Assembly (NCBI GenBank): GCA_964475955.1
Contig: CAYYZY010000165.1
Span: 1 to 17,415 of the forward strand
DNA: 17,415 bases
Direction of reading: 5' to 3'
Source of the DNA: DATKZH01 sp964475955
Lineage (GTDB): Bacteria > Planctomycetota > Planctomycetia > Pirellulales > Thermoguttaceae
Positions within the stretch are counted from its first letter, which is position 1. Each line of letters starts with the position of its first letter. This document shows positions 1 to 6,705 of this stretch, piece by piece. The position numbers and the translations under genes are program-made. The notes beneath the pieces were generated by a model. That model was not told the origin of the DNA and made no database searches. It worked only from the letters and a program-made list of their open reading frames with translations.

Positions 1-698
1 ACGTCGTCGACCAGCGAGACGTCGAGCACGGCCGGGACGAACCCGTCGCCGATCCCCTGGATCTGGTGCAGCCCGGGCTCGTGACCCAGCAGGGCCGACA
101 CGTTCTTCGGCTCCACGGCCACGATCTTCACGCTCGGCCGGTGCTCCTTGAGGAACTGGCCCACCCCTTGGAGCGTGCCGCCGCTACCCACGCCGGCCAC
201 GAAGACGTCGACGTCGCCGGTCATTTGGCGCCAAAGTTCGGGCGCGGTCTCCTCGTAATGGCAGCGGGGGTTGTCGGGGTTCTCGAACTGCTGGGGAACG
301 AACACTTGGGGGTCGGCCGCGGCGAGCTCGGCCACGCGCTGCACCGCACCGGGGATACTCAACTCGTCGGGCGTAAGCACTAGCTCCGCGCCGAGGGCCG
401 TGATCAGCCTCTTGCGCTCGACGCTCATTCCCTCGGGCATCACGATGCGAACGCGGTAACCCTTCAGGCGGCCGACCAGCGAGACCCCGATGCCCGTATT
501 GCCGCTGGTCGGCTCGACGATGATCGAGTCGGGCTTCAGGCGCCCATCGCGCTCGGCCCCCTCCAGCATGGCCCGAGCTACCCGATCCTTGATGCTCCCC
601 CCCGGATTGAGGAACTCCGCCTTGGCGAAGATGTTCTCGCCAGGCAGCCGGATGAGGGGCGTGTTCCCGATCAGATCGAGGATGTTGTCGGTAAGCAT
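1..698 (-). CDS. cysK: Cysteine synthase (O-acetylserine sulfhydrylase), 3' end cut by window
   Basis: PLP-dependent enzyme making cysteine from O-acetylserine and sulfide in the cytoplasm. The minus-strand reading begins MLTDNILDLIGNTPLIRL, the standard family opening, and stays open to the window edge (232 codons of the usual roughly 305). NPGGSIKDR holds the PLP lysine at K37. PTSGNTGIG (63-71) is the substrate/PLP loop, and GVGSGGT further on is the phosphate-binding glycine loop. The start at 696-698 is chosen because homology begins there and an AGGA lies about 6 bases upstream. A sigma70-like promoter lies behind it at 750-778. CysK and CysM types cannot be separated with certainty because the C-terminus is missing. 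I am confident of the family and less sure of the exact symbol. Confidence 0.93.
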   Translation of the reverse strand, partial: MLTDNILDLIGNTPLIRLPGENIFAKAEFLNPGGSIKDRVARAMLEGAERDGRLKPDSIIVEPTSGNTGIGVSLVGRLKGYRVRIVMPEGMSVERKRLITALGAELVLTPDELSIPGAVQRVAELAAADPQVFVPQQFENPDNPRCHYEETAPELWRQMTGDVDVFVAGVGSGGTLQGVGQFLKEHRPSVKIVAVEPKNVSALLGHEPGLHQIQGIGDGFVPAVLDVSLVDD

Positions 699-1016
699 GG
701 GGCATCCTGGGCCTACGGGCAATCTGGAAACACAGGTCGGACGAGGACACTTATACCACGCTCCCGCCCTCGCGTCACCGGGGATTCTGAGGGCCGGTCT
801 TCTCACTTTCGTGGGAACGCGCTTAATGGATATGTGAGGCTTGCGTTCCGCGACCCCATCGACGCCCGATCCCGGCAGCGCATCCGCAACTTCCTCCTCA
901 ACATTCTGCGAGGGCCCGGGGGGCGCTCGACGAACGACGGTCGGAATCCCGTCGTGGGCCCGTTTCCAACGTGCACGGCACCATGTAGTCGTGCCCCACG
1001 AAGCGATTTCTCCCCC
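699..1016. other. Intergenic stretch, no convincing gene
   Basis: About 320 bases between the proteasome-like gene (transcribed leftward, ending at 1017) and the cysteine synthase start. It holds the promoter at 750-778 and a 7-base inverted repeat, GGAACGC (814-820) and GCGTTCC (843-849), with a 22-base loop. Short plus-strand frames from about 834 run antisense into the neighbouring gene and show no family resemblance. Confidence 0.5.
750..778 (-). promoter_or_regulatory. Sigma70-like promoter for cysteine synthase
   Basis: Read on the minus strand, a -35 GTGACG (773-778) and a -10 TATAAG (750-755) are separated by 17 bases. This places transcription start near 743, giving a leader of about 45 bases before the cysteine synthase start codon. 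The match is by eye to the general consensus. Confidence 0.5.
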
Positions 1017-1736
1017 CTACGCTGGCGGCCGGCGCCCCGGGCGAAACGAGGCCAGGTGCCGCTCGGCCGCGCGCACCTCGGTGAGGCAGTCGGCGATTTC
1101 GGTTTCGCCGAGCCGCCGGGCGGTGAAGGGCAGGTCGGGCCCCTCTTCGGCGAGGACGGCGACCTGTTCGTTCCCGGTGCCTGAGCCCGAGCCCAAGCCG
1201 ATCGCGTGGTCGAGGGCCCAGGCGACGGCGAGCAGGCCGTCGTCGAGCGACGAAGGCGAGCCGGCGAAGAGGGTCCGCTGGAGAAACGCCAGGAAGGGGT
1301 CGGCGATGGGTCTGCCCGCCCCCAGGGAGGCGAACCAGCGATCGGGCGTTTTCAGCTCCGGCTGGAGGTCGGTGGCGGAGAACTCGCAGAGCTGGGGGCC
1401 GTCGCAGGCGGCGAAGGCGAGCAGGGCGGCGAACTGTCCGCGATCGCACCGGGTGGAAGCGAAGTCGTCGACGACTTCGGCGCAGATCGTTTTGGTGATG
1501 CCCAGGGCGGTCCATTCCTGGAACCGCGAATCGGAGCGGATCGCCCCGACCACGTCGGCGAACCGCTGCCCCAGCCCCACCCGGCCCACGCCCGCAAGGA
1601 CCAGATCGGTGGAAACCACGAGCGTGCTGGCCGGGACATCGTGGGCCGGGTCGGGCACCTTGGTCTGCGCGGGGCCCGGTCCGGCCGCCCCCACGACCAC
1701 GCCCTCTTCGCACAAAACGCCAACCAGCAGATTCAT
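1017..1736 (-). CDS. Proteasome-beta-like (Ntn-hydrolase fold) protein, probably inactive
   Basis: A 239-residue protein whose pattern follows the 20S proteasome/HslV/Anbu fold. The N-terminus MNLLVGVLCEEGVVVGA resembles T-x-x-VG-x-x-x-DGVVLA. STDLVLAGVGRVGLGQRFADVV (about 42-63) resembles the second strand and first helix. A strand-turn (about 110-122), then WFASLGAG, LDDGLLAVAWALDHAIG and NEQVAVLAEEG resemble the closing helices and final strand. The usual catalytic Thr position after Met is Asn2, and the Asp17 and Lys33 equivalents are not evident, so a non-proteolytic role is likely (inference). The longer open frame upstream runs through the repeat cluster and is rejected. The start at 1734-1736 is where homology begins. 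No ATPase partner or second subunit gene lies nearby. Recognised by pattern only. Confidence 0.65.
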   Translation of the reverse strand: MNLLVGVLCEEGVVVGAAGPGPAQTKVPDPAHDVPASTLVVSTDLVLAGVGRVGLGQRFADVVGAIRSDSRFQEWTALGITKTICAEVVDDFASTRCDRGQFAALLAFAACDGPQLCEFSATDLQPELKTPDRWFASLGAGRPIADPFLAFLQRTLFAGSPSSLDDGLLAVAWALDHAIGLGSGSGTGNEQVAVLAEEGPDLPFTARRLGETEIADCLTEVRAAERHLASFRPGRRPPA

Positions 1737-1886
1737 GTCCCATCCCACAGCAGGCCGATGCACGGCGCCCCGGCGTTCGCAGCAGGCCACAGGCCGTGGG
1801 CCGCAACCGGCGGACGACACACCGCGCGCTAACAACCGGCGATTGACCACAGGGCAGGCCGTGTTCCGTCTTTGTTCCGACCCCGG

Positions 1887-2068
1887 ACGCCGAAGGCGTT
1901 CAATAGGGTAGCCCAGGGCGAAACCCTGGGATGCCCGTGCGAATCGTTCACCGGAGCCCCGAAGGGACGCAATTGGCCAATTGTGCCCTTTCAGGGCGAG
2001 CGGATTATGGTTCGACCTCCGACCCAGGGCTGCGCCCTGGGCTGTCGTATTTCGCCCCGTTGGGGCAG
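1887..2068. repeat. Cluster of short palindromes (planctomycete REP-like element)
   Basis: Successive hairpins can be read directly. CCCAGGG (1912-1918) pairs with CCCTGGG (1924-1930), loop CGAAA. A perfect 12-base palindrome, AATTGGCCAATT, lies at 1971-1982. GCCCT (1985-1989) pairs with AGGGC (1993-1997). CCCAGGGC (2023-2030) pairs with GCCCTGGG (2034-2041), loop TGC. GCCCC (2054-2058) pairs with GGGGC (2062-2066). The alternation of CCCAGGG and GCCCC stems matches a dispersed repeat type I associate with planctomycete genomes. Function is unknown. Such blocks are often over-called as small genes. Confidence 0.7.
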
Positions 2069-2320
2069 AGGACGTAAGCGCGGAGGAGGCGGCAGGCAAG
2101 GGCTTCGCGGTTTCGCAAAACCGAAATGGTCCCCGCTTCCCGCAGACTGACTGCCCTCCTTTTCCGAACGCTTTCGCAGCCCACAGCGCGCGTGCGGTGC
2201 TACCGCGAGCACACGGAGCTTCGTATCCGGCCGGATTATAGCAGATCCGCGCACCGCGCACACACGGGCGGTGGCCCAGCGCGCCGCGGCGGCCTGGCGC
2301 GCCCTTGCGGCCGCAGCGAA

Positions 2321-2347
2321 GTAGGACGGAATGCCCTTCCGTCCTAC
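2321..2347. repeat. Perfect 11-bp hairpin
   Basis: GTAGGACGGAA (2321-2331) and TTCCGTCCTAC (2337-2347) form an uninterrupted 11-bp stem with a 5-base loop, TGCCC. It lacks a following T run, so it is not a classical terminator. It lies 144 bases before the DUF4838 start and may be another copy of a dispersed palindrome. Confidence 0.7.
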
Positions 2348-2490
2348 ACACATGCGCGCACCGTGTGCGTGTCCGACGAACGAAGACGCTACTCCCGGCT
2401 CGCGCCGGTCGCTACACTATGGGCGAGGGAAGGGACCGAGCGACCTGCTTTCTCGCCAACTCGAAATCCGAGCAGCCGAGGATCCCCGCC

Positions 2491-4965
2491 ATGCGCAAGC
2501 CCGCCGCCGTCGCGTTCTCTCTGGCCGTCGTCCTGCTCGCCTCGCAGAAGAGCCCCGGCGCCCCCGCCGGGGGAATCCGCATCGTGGAGGAAGGCCGGCC
2601 CGGGGCCGTCGTCGTGCTGCCGAACGAGGCCCACGACCAGGTGAAGCTCGCCGCCGGACTCCTTGTGGAGTACGTGAAGCGGTCGTCCGGCGCGGAACTG
2701 GAAATCGTCGAGGAGGCCGAGCGAAAGCCAAACGGGCCGCCCGCGGCGATCTACATCGGCCCGTGCGAGTACGTGCAGGGGTTGGGGCTCGACGTCGAGA
2801 AGCTCGACGACGACGGCTTCGTCCTCCGCGGCGTCGACCCGCGGCACCTCGTCGTCGTCGGGCCGACCCCCTACGGCACCGAGTTCGGCGTGTGCGAACT
2901 CCTGGAGCGATACCTGGGCGTACGCTGGCTCATGCCGGGTCCGCACGGTGACGACGTGCCCCCACACGCGACGATCGACGTGCCGATCGAGGAGGTCCGC
3001 CAGGAGCCGGCGTTCTTCTCGCGGCTTTTCAGCGGTTTGCAGGGCGGGGCCCAGGCGAGGTGGGCGCGGCGCAATCGGATGCACGGGCGCGTCAGCTTCC
3101 ACCACAACCTTCAGCGGCTCTTCGCGCCGGAGACCTACACCAAGACCCACCCGGAGTTCTTCCCGCTGCGCGACGGCGAGCGCTACCTCCCGCCGACGAA
3201 CCACACGCACGGCTGGCAGCCCTGCTTCTCGGCGGAGGGGATCGTCGAAGAGGCCGTCGCGAATATCTGCCGCTACTTCGACGAACACCCGGAAGCCACC
3301 AGCTACTCGCTGGGCGTGGTCGATTCGAGCGGACACTGCGAGTGCGCCGCCTGCCGGGCCAAGGACTCGGGCGAGGAGAACTTCCTGGGGCGGCGCGACG
3401 TGTCGGACCGCTACTACGGCTGGTGCAACCGCGTGGTCGAAGGCGTGCTCGAAAAGCATCCCGACAAGTACTTCGGCTGCCTCGCCTACAGCGAAGTGGC
3501 CCAGCCGCCGTCGCGGGTGAAGGTCCATCCGCGCATCATTCCCTACATGACCTACGACCGCATGAAATGGGTCGACCCCGAGGTCCGCGCCGACGGCGAG
3601 CGGATCACCCGGTGGTGGCAGAAGATGAGCCCGACGCTCGGCTGGTACGATTACATCTATGGCTCGGCCTACTGCGTGCCCCGGGTGTGGTTTCACCACA
3701 TGGCCGACTACTATCGGTTCGGCCACGCCCACGGCGTGCGCGCGACGTACGCCGAGGCGTATCCGAACTGGGGCGAGGGGCCGAAGCTGTACGTTTCGCT
3801 CAAGTTGCAGTGGGACCCCGAGCAGGACGTCGACCGGCTGTTGCGCGAGTGGTACGTCCGGGGGGTCGGCGAGGCGGCCGCCGACGACCTGGCCGCCTAC
3901 TACGCCCTGTGGGAAGACTTCTGGACCCGGCGCGTGCTCCAGTCGGCGTGGTACACCAAGTCGGGGCAGTACCTCCGCTTCAACAGCCCGGCCTACCTGG
4001 CCGACGTGACCCAAGACGACGTCGCCCGATCCCGCGAGCTGATGGACCGGGTCGTCCGCAAGGCGGCGACCCCCGAGCAAAAGGCCCGGGCGGAGCTGCT
4101 CGCCCTGGCGTGGGACTACTACGAAGCCTCGGCGGTCGCCTACGCGGGCGGGCGCAAGGCGGCGGAGGCGGTCGTGCGCACCGAGGCCGACGCGCTCGCG
4201 GTGCTCGACCGCGGACGCCGATGTCTCCAGATGGCCGAGAAGCGGCGGAACATCGTCCTCGACGTGTTCCCCAAGCATCCGGAACTGCTGCACCAGATCG
4301 ACTTCAACCGCTACCCCCGGCTCCGTGGCGACGATTGGGGCGCCGGCTTCCTTTGGCGGGCGTATGACTGGGTCGGGCGGAGCGACGCCGTGCGCCGGCG
4401 CGCCCGGGAACTGGCCGCCTCGCCGACCGCGCCGGTGGCGCTTGCCGCCAAGACGATGCTCGTGCTGGCGGAGGGGAGCGCCAAGCCGGTCTCGAAGAAC
4501 CCGTCGTTCGAGGACCCCGAGGGGCGCTGGCCCCGGGAGTGGTCGCCATGGGTCAAGTGGGGCGTGGGCACCAAGGGCGTCGCCCCGGAGGCCGCCTACG
4601 ACGGCAAGCAGGGCGTGGTTTGCACGGGCATCAAGCGGGGCGGGCCGCATCAGCGGGTCGAGATAACGCCGGGCCGCTACGCCGCCACCGCGCAGGTGCG
4701 CGTGCCGCAGGCGCCGGAGGGAAGCGCCACGATCACGCTCGACGTGACCCCGCTCGACGAGGCCGGCCAGAACCTGCCCGGCGCGCTGGCCACCACCATG
4801 CGGGCGACCGTCTGCGACTGGACGCGGCTGGCCGTGGCCGGCCCCATCCCCGCGGAGATCGACGGCAAGCGCGTGGCGGCCGTGCGGCTGATCGTGATCG
4901 TCGACGGGTTCGAGCCGGGCGAAGAGGTCCACCTCGACGACGTGGCCATGTTTCGAATCGAGTAG
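2491..4965 (+). CDS. Secreted DUF4838 protein with C-terminal carbohydrate-binding-like module
   Basis: An 824-residue exported protein. Residues 1-24 form a signal peptide (MRKPAAVAFSLAVVLLASQK). About 28-165 resemble the alpha-glucuronidase-type N-terminal domain, ending FGVCELLERYLGVRWLMPGP. The central part is the DUF4838 region, a glycosidase-like barrel, with the cysteine motif H282-C283-x-C285-x2-C288 that often marks the family. From N670 (NPSFEDPEGRWPREWSPWVK) a beta-rich segment to the C-terminus resembles a galactose-binding/CBM fold. The likely role is binding or cleaving a complex polysaccharide outside the cytoplasm, but no member activity is assumed. The start is set by the signal peptide and GAGGA about 10 bases upstream; the frame upstream is repeat sequence. 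The gene stands alone and converges on the DUF1559 gene with only 32 bases between stops. Confidence 0.85.
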   Translation: MRKPAAVAFSLAVVLLASQKSPGAPAGGIRIVEEGRPGAVVVLPNEAHDQVKLAAGLLVEYVKRSSGAELEIVEEAERKPNGPPAAIYIGPCEYVQGLGLDVEKLDDDGFVLRGVDPRHLVVVGPTPYGTEFGVCELLERYLGVRWLMPGPHGDDVPPHATIDVPIEEVRQEPAFFSRLFSGLQGGAQARWARRNRMHGRVSFHHNLQRLFAPETYTKTHPEFFPLRDGERYLPPTNHTHGWQPCFSAEGIVEEAVANICRYFDEHPEATSYSLGVVDSSGHCECAACRAKDSGEENFLGRRDVSDRYYGWCNRVVEGVLEKHPDKYFGCLAYSEVAQPPSRVKVHPRIIPYMTYDRMKWVDPEVRADGERITRWWQKMSPTLGWYDYIYGSAYCVPRVWFHHMADYYRFGHAHGVRATYAEAYPNWGEGPKLYVSLKLQWDPEQDVDRLLREWYVRGVGEAAADDLAAYYALWEDFWTRRVLQSAWYTKSGQYLRFNSPAYLADVTQDDVARSRELMDRVVRKAATPEQKARAELLALAWDYYEASAVAYAGGRKAAEAVVRTEADALAVLDRGRRCLQMAEKRRNIVLDVFPKHPELLHQIDFNRYPRLRGDDWGAGFLWRAYDWVGRSDAVRRRARELAASPTAPVALAAKTMLVLAEGSAKPVSKNPSFEDPEGRWPREWSPWVKWGVGTKGVAPEAAYDGKQGVVCTGIKRGGPHQRVEITPGRYAATAQVRVPQAPEGSATITLDVTPLDEAGQNLPGALATTMRATVCDWTRLAVAGPIPAEIDGKRVAAVRLIVIVDGFEPGEEVHLDDVAMFRIE

Positions 4966-4997
4966 GCACGCGCGCTGCATACGCGGCCCAAACCGGG

Positions 4998-5774
4998 TCA
5001 GCGGGGCCGATACAGCTCGATGCTCGTCTCGCTCAGGTACCCGATCTTCAGTTCCTCGCGGAGGTCCTTGGCCTCCTGCGGCCAACTGGCCGACGACGGG
5101 ACGTGCTCCTCGCTCATCGCCTCGACGTGGCCGTCCAGAAAGCTCACGTTGGCCACGCCGCCCTGGTGGCGGAAGTGGGTTCCGGGCTCGGCGTAGAGGT
5201 CGTCGGGGCCCGAGAAGTACCAGTTTTCCGTGGCGATCACGTCGGGGGCGGCCGAATAGGTGTCGATCCGTGCCGAATCGCAGAAGACGGCGGTCCTGCT
5301 GGTCGCCGGGAAATCGGCCAGCCGGTGGACCTTCATCACCGCCGGCCAGGTCGACCAGTCCTGGCTGCCCAGGTTGAGGTTGTACGCGTATCCGCCCGAC
5401 GCGCCGTCGTAGAGCTTCTTGATCCTGTCGGTCCTCTCGGGGCACTTGTAGACGGCCGTGTTCCGCTCGATGTACGGGACGATCAGCCCCTCCTGGGGGT
5501 CGGCCGTGTTCGTGGCGTAGTCGATCTTGCCGAACCAGGCCACCTGCGGTTCTCCCCAGCCGGCCGGGATGTAGGCGGGCGGAAGCACTTTGTGCGTGTC
5601 GTGATAGAGCAGAACGGCCAGCGTGTTCTGCTTGAGATGGTTCGAGCACTGGGCGCGCCGGGCCGCCGCCCGAGCCGCCTGCACCGCCGGCAGCAACAGC
5701 GCGATCAGGATCCCGATGATTGCGATCACGACCAACAGCTCGACCAGGGTGAACGCGCGTCGTCCGGCTGCCAT
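4998..5774 (-). CDS. DUF1559 pilin-like protein (prepilin N-terminus, H-x-DG type)
   Basis: A 258-residue protein. It opens with a type IV prepilin/pseudopilin processing head: GRRA, then FTLVELLVVIAIIGILIALL (cleavage expected between A7 and F8, with Glu at the fifth mature position), followed by PAVQAARAAARRAQCSNHLKQ. The body is the DUF1559 domain characteristic of planctomycetes. Near the end, FRHQGGVANVSFLDGHV is the H-x-DG motif with ten residues between His and Asp, one more than the usual nine. It is anchored by one N-terminal helix and probably assembled or displayed in the envelope; the exact role of this large family is unknown. The start is supported by AAGGAG 9 bases upstream. 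A cobalamin riboswitch lies about 350 bases upstream on the same strand with no other convincing gene between. Confidence 0.92.
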   Translation of the reverse strand: MAAGRRAFTLVELLVVIAIIGILIALLLPAVQAARAAARRAQCSNHLKQNTLAVLLYHDTHKVLPPAYIPAGWGEPQVAWFGKIDYATNTADPQEGLIVPYIERNTAVYKCPERTDRIKKLYDGASGGYAYNLNLGSQDWSTWPAVMKVHRLADFPATSRTAVFCDSARIDTYSAAPDVIATENWYFSGPDDLYAEPGTHFRHQGGVANVSFLDGHVEAMSEEHVPSSASWPQEAKDLREELKIGYLSETSIELYRPR

Positions 5775-6120
5775 GAGCGGGCTCCTTCGGTTGGGCCTAA
5801 CGGGACGGATCCGCGAGTCGCCGGCCCCCGGCGCGCTCTCGCAGACGCGTGGTCACGAAGCAGACGACACTCACTCCCAGCGTGATTCGGCTCAGCCGCC
5901 GCAAGTTTCCGGGCAAACACGCCCCGCACCGGCGCGCGGTTCTCGCCCGGCAAACGTCGGAGACTGGCCGCTGGAGCGATCCGTGTACGGGCGGCGAGCG
6001 CGCCGGGTCGTCGCATGGCCGCGCAGCGCGGAGCCGATATTGACCGGGGCGATCACTGGCCGCATGGGGATCGTGAGGTCACTGCCGGTCGCCCGTCCCT
6101 CGCGGGCGTACCCGACACTG
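5775..6120 (-). other. Long leader between riboswitch and DUF1559 gene, no gene seen
   Basis: About 345 bases read on the minus strand after the riboswitch. The small frames in it (for example an ATG at 6063-6065 giving 57 residues) show no ribosome-binding site or family resemblance. GC-rich stems are present, including CCGGGC/GCCCGG pairs. It may be an expression platform plus untranslated leader, or decayed coding sequence. Confidence 0.4.
6090..6108 (-). promoter_or_regulatory. Hairpin after the riboswitch, candidate expression platform
   Basis: CGCCCG (6090-6095) and CGGGCG (6103-6108) form a 6-bp GC stem with a 7-base loop that reads CGAGGGA on the minus strand. It begins 12 bases past the aptamer's closing helix. 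It could be the switching hairpin, though neither a T run nor a nearby start codon accompanies it. Confidence 0.35.
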
Positions 6121-6318
6121 CGCTGGTAGGTCTGCTGACTTCCGAGCGAGCGAGCCCGGCCTTCTCATCGCCGGAGGCCGTGGCCCCCAAGGACGACAAT
6201 GGCTCTAGCAAGAATGGGGCTCGTCGTATCCCTCGGTTACAGCGGCGGGGCCGTCCCGGATTTGCACCGGGGTTCCCTGTTCGTCGGCCCTCCCAGCCGG
6301 GGGGGCCGACCACCAACG
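6121..6318 (-). promoter_or_regulatory. Cobalamin (B12) riboswitch
   Basis: Read on the minus strand, the aptamer core from about 6279 to 6233 contains GGGAACCCCGGTGCAAATCC, then GGGACGGCCCCGCCGCTGTA and ACCGAG. This is the conserved GGGAA...GGTG..AA.TCC...CCCCGC..CTGTAA order of this class. GCCAC and GAGAAGGC elements follow, and the B12 box AGTCAGCAGACCTACC (6140-6125) is a near match to the usual AGTCAGGAGACCTGCC. The closing P1 helix can be traced: CGTTGG (6318-6313) pairs with CCAGCG (6126-6121). A GGCC-rich hairpin just inside P1 (about 6284-6310) fits the variable arm. Binding of adenosyl- or methylcobalamin normally represses the downstream gene; here the only gene downstream on the strand is DUF1559. 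Confidence 0.93.
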
Positions 6319-6373
6319 CAGCTCTCCACTGCTTCAACTAATCCATCAGGCTACCAATTTTGCCGGAGAATGC

Positions 6374-6401
6374 AACCCGAAAGCGCGCTTTCTCACGGGT
6401 T
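6374..6401. repeat. Nested palindrome upstream of the riboswitch
   Basis: AACCCG (6374-6379) and CGGGTT (6396-6401) flank the perfect palindrome AAAGCGCGCTTT (6380-6391). It lies about 55 bases before the riboswitch in its direction of transcription, near where its promoter should be (a weak TTGCAT/TAGCCT pair, 6375-6348). It may be a terminator of an upstream transcript or an operator. Confidence 0.4.
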
Positions 6402-6612
6402 CAATTCGCCAGACGAGCGAGAGCGTGACACTCGTGCGACCCGCGCGGCCGAGGCGTGTTCCGATAAGTCGTTGCGCCACAGTCGCTTGTGACGATATCG
6501 CCCGGACTCCCGTCGGAGAAGTGTTACCCGCGTCTGAACAGGCCCCCCTTTCGGCGCCGGACGTATCCGTATCTGCCGTTCGCCCAAGTTCCGCCCCCCC
6601 AATCTCTCCCTT

Positions 6613-6637
6613 CTTTGCGCCTCCGCGCCTTGGCGAG
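6613..6637. repeat. Dispersed 25-base repeat arm, copy 1
   Basis: A 25-base sequence from CTTTGCGCC to TTGGCGAG. It closely resembles the arms of the inverted repeat at 9792-9895 and the copy near 15155-15180. It lies about 70 bases past the stop of the phosphoesterase gene. No matching second arm is seen here. Confidence 0.65.
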
Positions 6638-6705
6638 CCTCTCCCCTCCAGTTCAAACTCCTCATAGAAGCCCGTGCCCGCAGGTCGATCCCGCGCCGAG
6701 CCGCG

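Larger units (their letters stand above)
1737..2490. other. Long intergenic region carrying palindromic repeats
   Basis: About 750 bases between two divergently transcribed genes (the proteasome-like gene leftward, the DUF4838 gene rightward), so it must hold both promoters. Open frames crossing it in several phases are made of palindromes and look non-coding. A TACACT (2413-2418) about 75 bases before the DUF4838 start is a possible -10, but no good -35 is seen. The repeat block 1887-2068 and the hairpin 2321-2347 are listed separately. Confidence 0.6.

Noticed and set aside
834..1184. Plus-strand frame starting VRLAFRDPIDARSRQRIRNF
   Set aside because: It runs antisense into the proteasome-like gene, has no ribosome site, and the sequence after about 30 codons is plainly non-coding.
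1737..2351. N-terminal extension of the proteasome-like frame
   Set aside because: It translates the palindrome cluster; homology to the Ntn fold begins only at the Met at 1734-1736.
2389..5649. Very long minus-strand open frame (over 1000 codons)
   Set aside because: It is antisense to the DUF4838 and overlaps DUF1559 in another frame. Composition is Arg/His/Val-rich as expected for the mirror of a high-GC gene, and it has no family signature.
5849..6043. Small plus-strand frame in the riboswitch leader
   Set aside because: GTG start without a ribosome site, composition like shadow frames, and opposite to the leader transcript.
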